Part shown: positions 1 to 13,389 of the stretch, one piece after another
How positions within the stretch are numbered: the first letter of the stretch is position 1
Layout: every line of letters starts with the position of its first letter
Source of the DNA: Glandiceps talaboti
Lineage: Eukaryota; Hemichordata; Enteropneusta; Spengelidae
Reading direction: 5' to 3'
Assembly: GCF_964340395.1 (NCBI RefSeq)
Contig: NC_135556.1
Span: 14,083,910-14,147,909, forward strand
DNA length: 64,000 nt
The notes under the pieces: generated by a model
The model's database searches: none
Seen by the model: the letters and a program-made list of their open reading frames with translations, nothing else
What the model was told of the DNA's origin: nothing
Program-made: the position numbers and the translations under genes

Positions 1-702
1 GGCATGCAAAGTAGTCATCTACACATGCACAGAACAGAAAATTTATAGTCAAGAAAATTCAAGTTTGTGTAAGAATTGATTTGTCGAATGAGAATCCCTG
101 GGTATTGATCAGATAGATACTAGCTATCTCTGTAGTAAATCAGACAGTTGTCGATTTGGACCTAAGTTCCTTACAAATCAATATAGAGCAAAGTATAGAC
201 ATACATTGTGACGTTCATTACAGCTACTTGTGATCAGAAATTTGTCGAGAGTATGTGATTTTGTAATCATGTTTTTTGTTAACTGCAGTCATGAACTAAT
301 GTCTGTGTGTTGCATAATGAATTTCTTGACTTTAAACGTTATACTACAGAAATTATTTCTTTGAGCTCACTGATGGTACCAAGAGATGGGATGAGGGTAC
401 ACACACTGTCACACTACACCATGCATGCTCATACCACATATGAATGCACACAAATATGACACATAACACACAGTCTGCAGTCACACATACATACATGTAT
501 ATACTTATGTGATATACACATACTGGTGCACATACACATACACAATCCATACATACATGTACATGTACATGTACATGTACACACAAAAAAGTGTGGTCGA
601 GTGACTAGACACACTCCTTCAACATTTAAATTTCATACAAATTTATACACACCATCCAAATTATCTAACTCAGTCATGTTGTGTTGTATGATTCATCTTT
701 AG
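1..702 (+). other. End of upstream ARHGAP6 intron
   Basis: AT-rich non-coding sequence ending in the acceptor TTCATCTTTAG at 692-702. It includes TG/CA-rich sequence (about 400-600) and a short ACATGT tandem. Open frames here are repeat read-throughs. No exon is visible, so the preceding exon must lie outside the window. Confidence 0.75.
555..580. repeat. (ACATGT)n hexanucleotide tract
   Basis: About four copies of the self-complementary unit TACATG inside the upstream intron. Confidence 0.8.
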
Positions 703-856
703 GGGAATTGTAAATGGACAAGTATGAGTGGACGTAGTGTTCAGCTGACTAAGACTTTACTGGTTTATTTATCTGAAATGGAGAGGACAATGTTACAGAA
801 AGTAGCCATGCAGTGTCTACAGGAATATGAATTAGGATCCATTACTGTACCCAAAG
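703..856 (+). CDS. ARHGAP6: ARHGAP6 exon: GNCKW block
   Basis: Opens in phase 0 after the acceptor at 701-702. Only one frame is open across the exon; it reads GNCKWTSMSGRSVQL and ends ...SITVPK plus one base. The donor is GTAAGT at 857. The segment corresponds to a conserved region upstream of the GAP domain in ARHGAP6. It contains no initiator methionine that would make sense, since M8 lies inside the conserved block. The start codon is therefore in an earlier exon, not in this window. The 154 nt give 51 codons plus one base, which completes an Asp codon with the exon at 38533. Confidence 0.93.
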
Positions 857-935
857 GTAAGTTGTCATTCTCCTACTTCACAATGGCAAACTGAGTCATG
901 CAATTTGAAATACACATTCAAATACATACTTTAAT

Positions 936-937
<2 letters not shown>

Positions 938-978
<41 letters not shown>

Positions 979-1084
979 TACATACATACATACATACATA
1001 CATACATACATACATACATACATACATACATACATACATACATACATACATGCATACATACATGTACATACATACATACATACA

Positions 1085-1115
<31 letters not shown>

Positions 1116-1163
1116 TACAGACAGACAGACAATGTACACACAGATAGACAGACAGACATTAGT
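938..1163. repeat. (CAGA)n/(CATA)n compound microsatellite
   Basis: A CAGA block (938-977) is followed by a long CATA block (to about 1113, with a CATG interruption near 1050), then further CAGA units to 1163. The HTYI-type and MYVC-type frames on both strands are read-throughs of this tract. Confidence 0.95.
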
Positions 1164-3590
1164 TGGTAAATACATGTATAGTTGAGCAGTACATAAATCT
1201 TGTTATTCACCTTTTGCCAAAATAGTTTAATATTAAGTCATATTTCTCATCTCAGTGAAAAATTGAAATATTACACCTATCAGTAAAACTCTAATTTCAA
1301 CCGTATGGATTTTGAATTTGTCAATCTAATGAGATATGTTGGACACAATAGGAGACATGAAGAAAGAAATATTTGAATGTAGTTCGGTATTGTTAGAAGT
1401 GAAATCCTTCGAGAGTTGTCATTGACTTGGAGATAGAATGAAGTCTTGTGTAATGTTTGACAGACATTTCAAACCTACATGACAAGGTTACGACGTGCCA
1501 CAAGAAAGGCTGCAAGATCCTTTAACAAGGATGTCTTTTTTTCAATCAGTTCTAAATACGCTCAATTGATCTCACTGCCCGGAGGCAATTGAGTTTTCAA
1601 AACGAGAGAAAATCAGAACTGCCGTTGGTGCTATTTAACTTCATATTCTGAAGTGGATGCAATAAGTAGTTCTGTCGGAACAAAATGGGTTGATTGTAGA
1701 GAGAAGGTGTTTAGAAAGATGAGATCCTGTCATTACTGATAATGAGGGGGAATTCACTTCCAAGGTATTGTATCGAACAATGACTGTCACAAATATCAAA
1801 AAAGTCTGAGCGTGTTCAAATATAGAAAACATTCCTATAAGTAGCAGTCTGTTGAGGATTCTGTAAGTGTTACATGATCATAAATGGTAAAAGAAATAGA
1901 ATTGTAAGTCTTGAGGTATGGATATATGCATGCCTAACATCATTCACCACATTCCCTGTGAAAATGTGAACTTGGACAAGACATGCAATCATGATGTCTG
2001 GGTTTTTTTTATGCAGTCCAAAGCTTTCTGTATATACCTATATAATTGGTTGCTGACAAATTAACATCATTGTTTATTATAGATTGTAAAATATATAGCA
2101 TGTTTTATGCAATCATCAGCTACCTGTATAATGTACTAGCACCTCACAGTATAGACCTGTTGCTTAGTTCCAAGATGCCATTGCATGTCTGTCCATAGAA
2201 TGTTAATATGTATTGTGTACCCGCTGAGGGGTTTGCACGCGCTGCTCAGGGGGATGGTTGTCACCTGACTATACCCTGGATTCACCCGTAATATTTGTTC
2301 TATAAAATCACTTGTAATCAAAGAGGTCATAAGGTCTTTCCATCATTTCCCGATGAAAATGTACGTCGTTATTTCAGATGTAATAAAGACAACACAAGAC
2401 TAAATGTAACATTTTTAGCAATGTCCTTTCACGCAATGCATCTTGGAACCAGAAAATCAACTATTCATCATTGATTGTTTAGAAGATAAAGGCTTTAATC
2501 TATGTCATACAACATGACTGTATCATGATCATTATATGTCTATACTGTATTTGTCTTCTCAATGGTATGAAATTAATGCATACATTACTTGAAGCACTGA
2601 TGTTTAGACCATAAGCATAAACCTATTTCTCCACTACTAAGGAAGCCATACTCTTTATAACTATTCACAGACATTTGCCAGGTGTATGCCAAACATGGTA
2701 AATCACATAGGAATAGTCGACAAGCTATGAATATCAATGAAAGTACTCACACCGCTGCATGATTATTTAATCATAATGTTGTCACCTAGTTACCTATAGC
2801 TTAAATGTAACAACACCTCATGTTTGAAGAGTTCATTTCAGAAAAATCCCCCCAGGATCTTCCTATCACACATATCACCTACAAATGTTAAATGGGTCTC
2901 ATATTACAAATCATCAATTTTGTACTTTTCAATTTTAAGTACTTCTGTCTAACTGAAACTCAATTGTACGTTCAGTGAAATTGATCAGGTGTGGCATTAG
3001 TTTTCCAATGATCATGAATAAATTAGGACAATGACAGAGAGTCGCCAGGTGCACCATTAAGCCAACTCATTTGCCAGTTTTCAAATTCATAGAACAATTT
3101 ATGGAAAGTTAAGTCGTGCCAATTCATGGAGCCCTGATTGGATCGCTGTTGTGTCACATGTAGGTCACAGTGATTATATAGTGAAAGTATTTCATCTCAA
3201 CTCGGTGAGGGAACTCTGAATTCAGAAAACTCTGCCGAATGTAGTCTTTGTGAAGGAGAATTTTACGAAAGAATTCCATTCTAATTAAAAAACTCTGGGT
3301 GAAGCCATTGTATCGAAAGTATTTCATCATAATTCATGGAACTCTTGGGTGAAGCCAATTTGTGATATCGCGGAGATCACGATACTATCGACCGACGTTC
3401 ATTTTCTAGATCTCGACTGACAGCAGTTTCAATTATTAGATGTGAGTGCTACAAAATGTATCTGCTAGCTGTTTCATGTATCTAGCCTTTGTGAAACATT
3501 TGCTTCGATCTATCTGTACTCCAGTTGTCACTTTTAACAAGAAAAGTATGCACAGTATTACCAAACTGATGGATGGATGGACGTACTTAC

Positions 3591-3757
<167 letters not shown>

Positions 3758-4240
3758 GACACAGGTATAGATATCTGTAGAGTAACTTTTCCCTTACTCT
3801 TTTTCACAGCCTGAGTGTAGACTAGTATAGCTAAACGAGACTGTATATCTAAATGCTTTCTGAGTCCTTGTTGAAGAATCATTAAAGGTAGAAAGCTGAT
3901 GGAAACTGGTCATGAGAGTTTGATAGGTTATTGACTCTGTAGTTAATGTGAGCTCTTAGATAGAGTATGATGAATTGTAGAGGCATCCATTAGTCAGGAA
4001 TCGGTACATAACACTCACTGAGAAGTACATTACTCAATTATTCAATCATATCTCAGACTTCCTGTGATATATAACTGAAGTGTACAGTATACAAGTTGAG
4101 ATTTTTACAGCTGTCAGTGTATAAAGTATGGGATGCGCTATAGACGCGATTCAACAGATTGCAGACAGGTTTGAAGGAGTGAATAGCTTTGCCACAATAT
4201 CTATAGAGTTAACGCCATGCCGAATGTGTGTGTGTGTGGT

Positions 4241-4254
4241 GGGGGGGGGGGGGG
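4241..4254. repeat. G14 homopolymer
   Basis: Fourteen consecutive G after a short TG repeat. Confidence 0.95.
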
Positions 4255-4671
4255 TATTTGAATTTTGGGATGGCGTAAATTATCTTATGGGAGAGAGCAA
4301 GTTTGCCATGAATGTATAATGGTCACTCAGGGATGTGTGTTTTATGTATGGGAAGAAGGATTTTTTTTTCCAATTTCTGTTTGTACTGAGATTTTACCTT
4401 GTAATGATCTAATATCACAAACAAATAATACAGTCTCACTTTTACACATGTACAATTGCTATAACGTAACTGTATGAAGCTTTCTTGAATATAGTTTCAT
4501 GCATATAAGTGTTATTATCCCATATCATAGATATTTAACTTGGTGATAACAACTGATTTGGGTTGTGTAACTTGTGACTATTTGGCTTATTTTTAGCTTG
4601 AGGGTAATACTGTCAAGTCATGCTCTCTTAATTCTCCCTGGGGTATCTATTCTCGCACCCCCCATCCCCCT

Positions 4672-4696
4672 CCCCCCCCCCCCCCCAAAAAAAAAA
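4672..4696. repeat. C15-A10 homopolymer pair
   Basis: Fifteen C directly followed by ten A. The same C-then-A arrangement recurs at 38001. Confidence 0.95.
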
Positions 4697-6627
4697 GAGC
4701 AGAAGAAATTACTCGGCCCTATAGGAATGCGTATTACAGTTACATGTATATTGTTGAATAAATTAGGCACGCATATACTATAATAGCAATCTGAAGTAGA
4801 GGAAGAACTGCTGAGTGAGTCATTTGTGTCGAACCCTTGTGAATTGACCTCAAAGCCTATTGTTACTGACAATAGCTAAAGAATGCTTTTTAAAAAGTCA
4901 TTAATTAGCCAATTTACCAGCTTCCTAATTTGGGGTATTGTGTGTGGGTAAAGGTTTATCAATGAAGTCATTACACTTTGAGTGGGACTGACATGTTAAG
5001 GTGTATTCCCACTTCTTTAGTTACTATACCCAGTGCATAAAAAAGAATTTGTCAACAACACTTGTAGATTGTTGTTAGTGCTTAGGTTTTGCTTTCATGG
5101 CTCACAGTGGGAGGCATAGGTCACCGTAGCCTTTGTGTAATGCGAGTAATTTAAACAGCTAGTTCTCCAGTGCGGCTGTCTTTCAGCCCATGGATGTATT
5201 AGTGAGATGTTCGGCCTAAGGCAGCGTGATCCTGACAAATGTGGATAGAAAAGAAGTCAACTATGCCATCTCCAATTAAAAGGGAATAACAATGGCAGAT
5301 TAAGAACAGAAACCCTCATTTCAAGGCAATATTCAAGGAAAGCTCATTAGTTCAGAATGGATGGTTGGAAAAATATTTGGATATTTCATCAAATGCAGAC
5401 GGGAAGGGTTCTTTGTTGGTTCATACATGAAGGTTGAGGTGTACTTAAGTGAATGTAATGTAACACTGTGTACAAGGTTGTCAACTTGCCCCGTAGATTC
5501 ATACCAAGACATGTCACCAAAGTGTAGTATGTCTTGTATCAGTTAAAGCACATGAATACACTTGAAGACTGCCTGGAGTCACATTATGCTGTGTTCAGTG
5601 TAGATCCTGATGACAAATTGAAAACAGAACTGTAAAGTTTTAGAAACTTTACATTCTGTGTTTGATGGCATTCCGCCCCAAGAAAGGAATGTACATTGAA
5701 GTGTCTACATGTCTCACAAAAAGATCATTGTATAAAATACTCATTGCATTTTATCTTCCTTGTTATTCCAAAATTTTGAGTTAAAAAGTCAGCTGAAGTT
5801 GACAGCCATTTCTATAAATAGGAGTCAAAGATGACTCTTGCTGATATGTTGGTTGGCAAAATGAACAACTGAAAAAACTTAACGTTTTTACTACACTGGT
5901 GGAAAAAAAGAAAAATTGAATAATAAGGTTTTATAACTGTACAGTTTTGTCTCGTAAAAGTCTGAAGGAGACGACTCATTCAGAAGACAACATTGTGTTT
6001 TGCGTATGTATCACCATAGCGATGGGTAAATATAAACACATACAAAACTTATAGTAGTCTGCCATTCACAATTAATGCTTCATGTATTGTACATGTAATG
6101 ACATCCTAAAATGCTCATATATTGAGATGGTATTGAAAGTGTACAAAACACATACCACTTTTTAAAAAATAACCACAGTAAAATTGAATTCCATTCATTT
6201 TTGCACAAAGACAGGAATGAAAATTGATTTCCTTTTAAATATACATGTAGTTCAAAACACAAGCAAAAAAATGGATAGGTGTATACCTTACGGAGGTGTT
6301 AAAGAAATCTGCTGAAGCCATTGATAACTGATGTTTAGATGGGAATAAAATCTAGTAGAGTTGTGCATTTTATTTGATATTAATACTTGATATCGATATG
6401 TAAGTATTAGACTGATTTCAAAGAGACAATTATAGTAAGTGAAAAGTTTCATTCCAAAAGTTGTGCATTTTTTGTTTAATATTAATAAATTATATTCATT
6501 CTTGAAGATATTGCATTTCGATTTGATATTAATATTTAACGCTTAATTTAAATATATTGATTTATTGAGGGTAGAGACGAAGGAGGTCATATCTAAGTAA
6601 TTATGTGTACTATTACTATCTGGCTGT

Positions 6628-7023
6628 GTATCAGCTCAGAACGGGATGGAGTTATAATTCTATGCTTTATCACAATGAAATGTGAAAACTGACAGTTGAC
6701 AATGCCAAGACTTATGATCTGATTAAAATCTAATATAGCAATACAGCTTTATGTACCTCCATTTCCTTTGAATATTGATGTTTGTTTTTGATTCGGTTGT
6801 TCCTGGAATGATCACCTCCTATTCCTGGAACAACAAATCAAAAACAAACAACAACATTCAAAGGAAATAAAAGTAAAGCAATTGAGATGACATTGCTATA
6901 TTAGATTTTAATCAGAGATGTAATTCTTGGTACTGTCACAACTGTCATTTTTTCAGATATTTCATTGTGATAAAAACAAAAGCATCTCTAGAATTTGTAA
7001 CTCCATCCCGTTCTGAGCTGATA
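6628..7023. mobile_element. Palindromic MITE (about 396 bp hairpin)
   Basis: The left end TATCAGCTCAGAACGGGATG is the reverse complement of the right end, CATCCCGTTCTGAGCTGATA. Complementarity continues inward: TATCACAATGAAAT pairs with the segment near 6960, AATCTAATATAGCAAT pairs near 6895, and TTCCTTTGAAT pairs near 6855. The centre is GTTGTTCCTGGAAT...ATTCCTGGAACAAC around an 11-base loop near 6815. The whole element is an imperfect palindrome with no coding capacity. TA-rich flanks allow a TA target duplication, but I cannot define it firmly. Confidence 0.85.
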
Positions 7024-8471
7024 TATACTGAGTTATCAAGCTATATTCCTACATCAGGTTATAAGCATAGTGCAAGACTTAAATGTTCCTAGTTTTTCTA
7101 TCTCCAAAATTTCTTGAGATTTTTAACGACAGTGATTTTGGAAAGCCAGTCTCAGAGTGTGATGGATGAATAGCATATCGTGTTCATAAAGTATAGAAAA
7201 CGTAGTGCAAGAAAATAGCTGAAGTTGTTAGGTTTCATTGATATGACCCATTCTAAAACATCAATTTCACCATATTAAGACCTACGTCTTTCTAAGGTCT
7301 CATTGCCAGTTTTCAAGTTGTTTAAAGAAATTATTGAAAAAAATGAAAGCTGGCATGTTTATTTACCATCTTAACTAGCATGGTTGTGTTTATTGATATT
7401 TTTGCACACTGTGAATGTCAGTAATGTACATTGGAGTGTTGTTTGTTTGTTTTGTCAGTGTTGAGTAAGCTTCAATAATTTTGTGAGCAAGGATCAGTTT
7501 CCAGTGCACCATAAATGATTGCCATTCCCCAGGGATATCACTGACCAGTTCTCCCAGTGGGGGCCTGTTGACTTTATGTACATTACTGGAATATGTAATA
7601 GGAGTTTCCCCCTAACAAGTAGATCCCTATCACAGTTTGTAGTAAGTCCTATGTTGTTTGTGCTTGGTACATTAGTGGTTTCCTGTATACAGAAAGTCTT
7701 GTCAACACAGTCAAGTGCTGATTTCTGTCCAGGCTTTAGAAAAGGTTCAATGACACCACTTCACAAATGCTGTGAGATATGGCATAATCACTTCAACAGT
7801 TTAGCCCTGGAGCTCCTATTGAAATTATACGTTAGCTGACACCTTGAAATGTATGTAAAAACCCTATATTGTCACTTAAGGTGCGATATCTAGGGCATTG
7901 ACATTTAGTTAGTGTTAGTAACACGTTTCAGGTATATAATCCATTACACCGATGGTTGTTATGGAAAGCCTTGTAGAGATATAAATGTCAGGAGACACCT
8001 CTAGGTGCACTTCTAAAAATAAGATTAAAATTAAAAGTGTTATGTGAAGGTCTTTGAACTTGATCAAATACTCACCTTCACAAGACCATATGCTGAGAAA
8101 CAAATTCAACAAGGCTGCAAAGTATTAAATGCAGGAGTAAGGTTCAATTTATCCAACTAATCCAAAAGAAAACTAAACAGTGTTATTTTTTAAATGATTT
8201 ATATCATTTAGCAATAGCCTCTCAAAAGACCTACATTGTATGGATACTTTGCCAGGCATTCAGCAGACGACAGATAATTTTGTAAGATGTTTTGTAAGTC
8301 TTTCACGTGTAATTTATTAGATTTAAATTATTCTGTTCTTAAATTCTATACTATAGACAACATAAAAAGGGGAGGGAATTGATCAAGTGTAGGTGTCCCG
8401 TTATAAATTCATGGAGGTTAATATAAAAAACATGAAAAATTATGTTTTGCATTTGTGCAATGTGTCTTTTC

Positions 8472-8717
<246 letters not shown>

Positions 8718-10157
8718 CTTTCTTGGCCCTCGATTTACATGTCTACATTTCTTTTGAAGTTTTGGTATAGTTCTTATACAGTATCATTACCATTTACACC
8801 TCCAACCAGAGACTGGCATCCAAACTACATTTCTTTGTACCCTCTTCTGTTTTTAACTTAATTAGCATATCATTTGCATATAACATGGTGATTTGCTACA
8901 AACAAATACAAGTTAATTATTAAAGCTCCAACAAGCATATAAGCAAGAAACAAAAGGAACTAACAGAAATGCAAATGAAGCACCAACTCAGAACTTGAGC
9001 TCCACTGAACGCTGTCTGCCAAAAACACCAAATTCTCTTCATATAACAAAAGTCCAGAGCAAAAATCCGAAACAGCACTCAAAATGTTCCCAGATATCAA
9101 TACATCCATTATATCATTTATTGCAGTTCCAACTTTATTTTATTGTCTAATGAATACATGATACTTATCCTTACATAGGCACCATTCACAAGCAAGAATT
9201 TGAAGTATCACCACTAAAAATTTGTTTTGTGTTTGTGTTTGTTTTTCAGCATGCATAACTAGTAACTGAATCTAAAGGAATTAGGTGCTCCAAAAAAATA
9301 AAAGAATTGTGAATATTATGTGTACTGTATCCTGAACACAACCACTGACTGTTATCTGAAAAGGTTTTTTCTTTGTGTGTGCAAACGTAATTCCTTTTAT
9401 AGCATCTCTCTCTACCATGTTAATCCTTAGTCGTTAAGTAGACTATCTAGCTAGCTGTATATTACTTAAAAATAGACTCGGCACCCTTTATGTCGATAAC
9501 ACATTTTATTCATCCAATCTTGGGATTTATAATGTAATGTATTTGAAATCCTCTAGATAGCAACTACTGTTACTTGAGGTCCTCCATTACTCTTCTTTAA
9601 ATTCTCAAACACGACTTGAGGCATGCGGTCACCGTTGATACATAAAATTGTAGTCTTTCTGACCATGTGTATGTGGTATCTAACATATTATTTATAATGT
9701 TCCAAACATGACTCACAGTAGGCATTTGTTACCTGCTAATAAAACTATCCAGCATTTTAACTACTGATCTAATTCAAAACTTTTCTTGTAGAGAAATTCA
9801 TGAAATTAATTGTCAAACGGTTGTAAACATTTCTGAGTCTCATTTTCTAAGTTTGTCAATAGATTACAGTAGGGTATGTGCATGGCAAATCATATTACAA
9901 AAGAATGATCCTGTGTAATTGTATGCTCCCAGATAAGATTTCACTAATGTGAGAAATCTGGAATTGAATCCCTCACCTTTAATTTTAAGTTAAAGTACAG
10001 TAAAGACAGGTACATTTATTGCCATGCTATATATTTGGGCCAAGTGCTTTCAGCCTTTCCCTGTGTATTATTCGAATGACGAGTAGTTCAGGTGATCTTT
10101 ATTCATCATTGTCTAACCAGTGTTAACCTATCAATAGGCATCAAATTGTACTAAAGG

Positions 10158-10371
10158 TATACTGTAAACCTGCATATTTTCACGACTAGAAAATGTTGCG
10201 ATTTTATAGTCTTCATGTAGTTCACAAAGATTAATTTTCACTAATAACCATACTGGTACATTGCATTATGCAGAAATATATATTTTCGCTACTAATTATT
10301 TTCGCGTTTTTGTTTTGTAGCGAAATTAGCGAAAATAAATCTTATGCGAACATTTCCAGGTTTACAGTATA
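10158..10371. mobile_element. Tc1/mariner-type MITE, 214 bp
   Basis: Perfect 15-bp terminal inverted repeats TATACTGTAAACCTG (10158-10172) and CAGGTTTACAGTATA (10357-10371), including a probable TA target duplication. Internal sequence is also roughly palindromic (TTTTCGCTACTAA, TTAGCGAAAAT). No coding sequence. Confidence 0.82.
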
Positions 10372-10680
10372 TGTGCTGTCTTTTTTGCATACATCATTAA
10401 CTGTTTAATGCGGCATATATTTTACAATGCTGGATAAACCATCTCATTAATATACTATTAGACTAATGCTCTTTTTATGAGGTACACAGTCATCATCTCT
10501 CAGAGAATTGGAAAAACAATTTCACTGTTCGGAAATTGTGCGGGGAAGTAGAAGAAGACTGACATTAGGGGTAGCGATGTTAGAGAATGCAGGATCAAAA
10601 TGTTGAGGCATTAGCCTATATGAAATTGTTATGACATTGAGGGTCCAGTGTCCTTCAGGTAATGTTGTATGATACATTCC

Positions 10681-11215
10681 AATCACTGTGACTCTTCCGA
10701 TGGGTTCACACTGGCCAACCAATCACTGTGACCTTTCCAATGGGTTCACACTGGCCAACCAATCACTGTGACCTTTCTGATGGGTTCACACTGGCCAACC
10801 AATCACTGTGACCTTTCCAATGGGTTCACACTGGCCAACCAATCACTGTGACCCTTCCGATGGGTTCACACTGGCCTACCAATCACTGTGACCCTTCCGA
10901 TGGCTTCTTACACTGGCCTACCAATCACTGTGACCCTTCCGATGGGTTCACACTGGCCTACCAATCACTGACTCTTCCCGTGGGTTCATACACTGGCCTA
11001 CAAATCACTTTGACCCTTCAAATGGGTTCACGCTGGCCTACCAATCACTGTGACCCTTCCGATGGGTTCACACTGGCCTACCAATCACTGACTCTTCCCG
11101 TGGGTTCATACACTGGCCTACAAATCACTTTGACCCTTCCAATGACTTCACACTGGCCAACCAATCACTGTGACCCTTCCGATGGGTTCACGCTGGCCTA
11201 CCAATCATTGTGACC
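10681..11215. repeat. 40-bp minisatellite, subfamily A
   Basis: About 13 tandem copies of a 40-bp unit, for example AATCACTGTGACCCTTCCGA followed by TGGGTTCACACTGGCCTACC. Forty is not a multiple of three, so the open frame at 10848-11213 cycles through three peptide versions every 120 bp and is not a gene. Confidence 0.93.
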
Positions 11216-11945
11216 CTCCAAAGGATTCACACGGTGTAATAGTACCAAACAGTGGGGGTCCTTCCAAGGGGTTCACACTGGCCTACCAGTCAGGGGTACG
11301 TCCTTCCAAGGGCTTCACTTTAGCCTAACAATCAGTAGGTCTTTCAAGTGCTTCACATTGGGTGTTCATAGTACCAGTCAGTTGGGTCATGCCACGTCCA
11401 AACTTCACACTGGGCTACCAATCAGTGGGGTCCTCTCAAGGGCTTTACTTTAGTCTTCAAATTGGTTTGATTTTTCCTAGGGCTTCACACTGGCTTACTA
11501 ACACCAATCAGTGGAGTCCTTCCATGGGCTTCACTTTAGCCTTCCAATCAGTTGGACCCTTCCAAGGGCTTCACTTTAGCCTTCCAATCAGTTGGACCCT
11601 TCCAAGGGCTTCACTTTAGCCTTCCAATCGGTTGGACCCTTCCAAGGGCTTCACTTTAGCCTTCCAATCAGTTGAACCCTTCCAAAGGCTTCACTTCAGC
11701 CTTCCAATCAGTTGAACCCTTCCAAAGGCTTCACTTCAGCCTCCCAATCAGTTGGACCCTTCCAAGGGCTTCACTTTAGCCTTCCAATCAGTTGAACCCT
11801 TCCAAAGGCTTCACTTCAGCCTCCCAATCAGTTGGACCCTTCCAAGGGCTTCACTTCAGCCTCCCAATCAGTTGGACCCTTCCAAGGGCTTCACTTTAGT
11901 TTTCCAATCTGTGTGGACCCTTCCAATGGCTTCACATCTGCCCAA
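11216..11945. repeat. 40-bp minisatellite, subfamily B (plus degenerate junction)
   Basis: A degenerate junction (11216-11500) leads into tight 40-bp copies such as TCAGTTGGACCCTTCCAAGG followed by GCTTCACTTTAGCCTTCCAA. The period and the CCTTCC/GGSTTCAC/CCAATC landmarks are shared with subfamily A. The two blocks are therefore diverged parts of one array. Open frames at 11362-11961 are read-throughs. Confidence 0.9.
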
Positions 11946-12621
11946 ATCTTCACTACTGTAGTTGACCAACTGTACCACATGATTACATGGTTGTACCACT
12001 AGAGGATGCTCATATGAAAAGGTCTAGCCATAGAATTTGATCGGGGTAGAGCCCTAACAAAAAGTAGTTATTGAGGTATCTGATGGAAGAAGAAAGCCCA
12101 AAGTGTGTACGCAAATCCAATTTTGTAATGTGATAGCAACTATACTTTAAAACCTGGAGAGAAGTCATCACCTGTACATGAAACGGAAGTGATATGTTGA
12201 GACAACACGGAAACGGATTCTGTATCCATCTACCTTGTAATGTTCCCCTGTGGTTACAGATACTCAAAACATACTAATTGACAATGTCTATACAAATGTT
12301 TTAACTTTCATCATCATTGTAATAGTCAATTCCATACATAAAAACAGTTTGTAGAATTTTCTATCAACTAGTGTCCTTGCCATTAGATACATCATCATTA
12401 CCTCTGTTTATGGTGTGCATCTATTCCCACTGTTTTGCCGGGAGGTAATTTGTACTTAGGCTTGTCAAGCAGACACTGTGTTTCCTGTTTCCCTGTGGGC
12501 TTGCCAATTTGTTGGTGGATTTCTAGACATCCCTATTTCAGAGTTACTATATATAAGGAGCCAACATATTAGACATTTTGTACTAATTGTTAGATTAGAA
12601 ATTTTATCATCAGCTTTGATT

Positions 12622-12634
12622 CCCCCCCCCCCCC
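12622..12634. repeat. C13 homopolymer
   Basis: Thirteen consecutive C. Confidence 0.95.
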
Positions 12635-12801
12635 ATACATCCATGTCTATAGGTATTGCTCTGTTGTTTTTTTATTTGCTATAATAATTGTTAGCTATCA
12701 ATATAGGTGTAATTGCATACATCATGCATGTATAAAACCATATACTTCAGTCATTCATACACACACACATACATGTATAATTGTGTATACATTATACATA
12801 T

Positions 12802-12930
12802 ACGTACGTATGTACGTACGTACGTACGTACGTACGTACGTACATACATACATACATACATACATACATACATACATACATACATACATACATACATACA
12901 TACATGTACATACATGCTTACATGCATACA
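12802..12930. repeat. (ACGT)n-(ACAT)n microsatellite
   Basis: A block of the self-complementary unit ACGT (about 12802-12842) passes into ACAT repeats (to about 12904) and degenerate copies. Confidence 0.95.
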
Positions 12931-13200
12931 TAGTTAGTTAGTTATTTTATTCACTGTACTTTTTAGTAGATACACAGAACCCAAGGCTATGGTACCGCTA
13001 ACATAAGTTTAACACACTAAAATAAAAGTTGATAAGTACAGAGGGTCAACCAAAGGCAGATGGCACATAATTATATTACATGTAACAGTTCAGACCTGGA
13101 GTCGAAAACACTGAAAATTTAAACACTTCGGATTTACGACAGTGTATATGGACATTTTCATATATGGATGGGGACAAGCTATAAAAAGTAGTTAGAGATT
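12931..13200. other. Unassigned AT-rich stretch between microsatellites
   Basis: It begins with TAGT tetramers and has no open frame or repeat I recognise. It may be a retroposon fragment using the flanking ACAT tract as its tail. Confidence 0.3.
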
Positions 13201-13227
13201 AGATACATACATACATACATACTATGT

Positions 13228-13259
<32 letters not shown>

Positions 13260-13325
13260 CATACATACATACATAGGAATGCAGTGTCAGTGTACAAACA
13301 CATGAACAAGTGCGCATGCGCACGT

Positions 13326-13386
<61 letters not shown>
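13201..13386. repeat. (CATA)n and (CA)n microsatellites
   Basis: CATA at 13204-13275, an interrupted segment, then CA from about 13325 to 13386. Both strands give read-through frames. Confidence 0.95.

Positions 13387-13389
<3 letters not shown>

Noticed and set aside
7519-7839. 106-codon plus-strand frame in the large intron
   Set aside because: It has no recognisable motif, and its phase does not allow insertion between the 703 and 38533 exons with clear splice sites.
10848-11213. 121-codon frame with WPTNHCDPSDGF repeats
   Set aside because: It is a product of the 40-bp minisatellite. Translation in any frame gives a periodic peptide, and the copies contain indels that shift frame.
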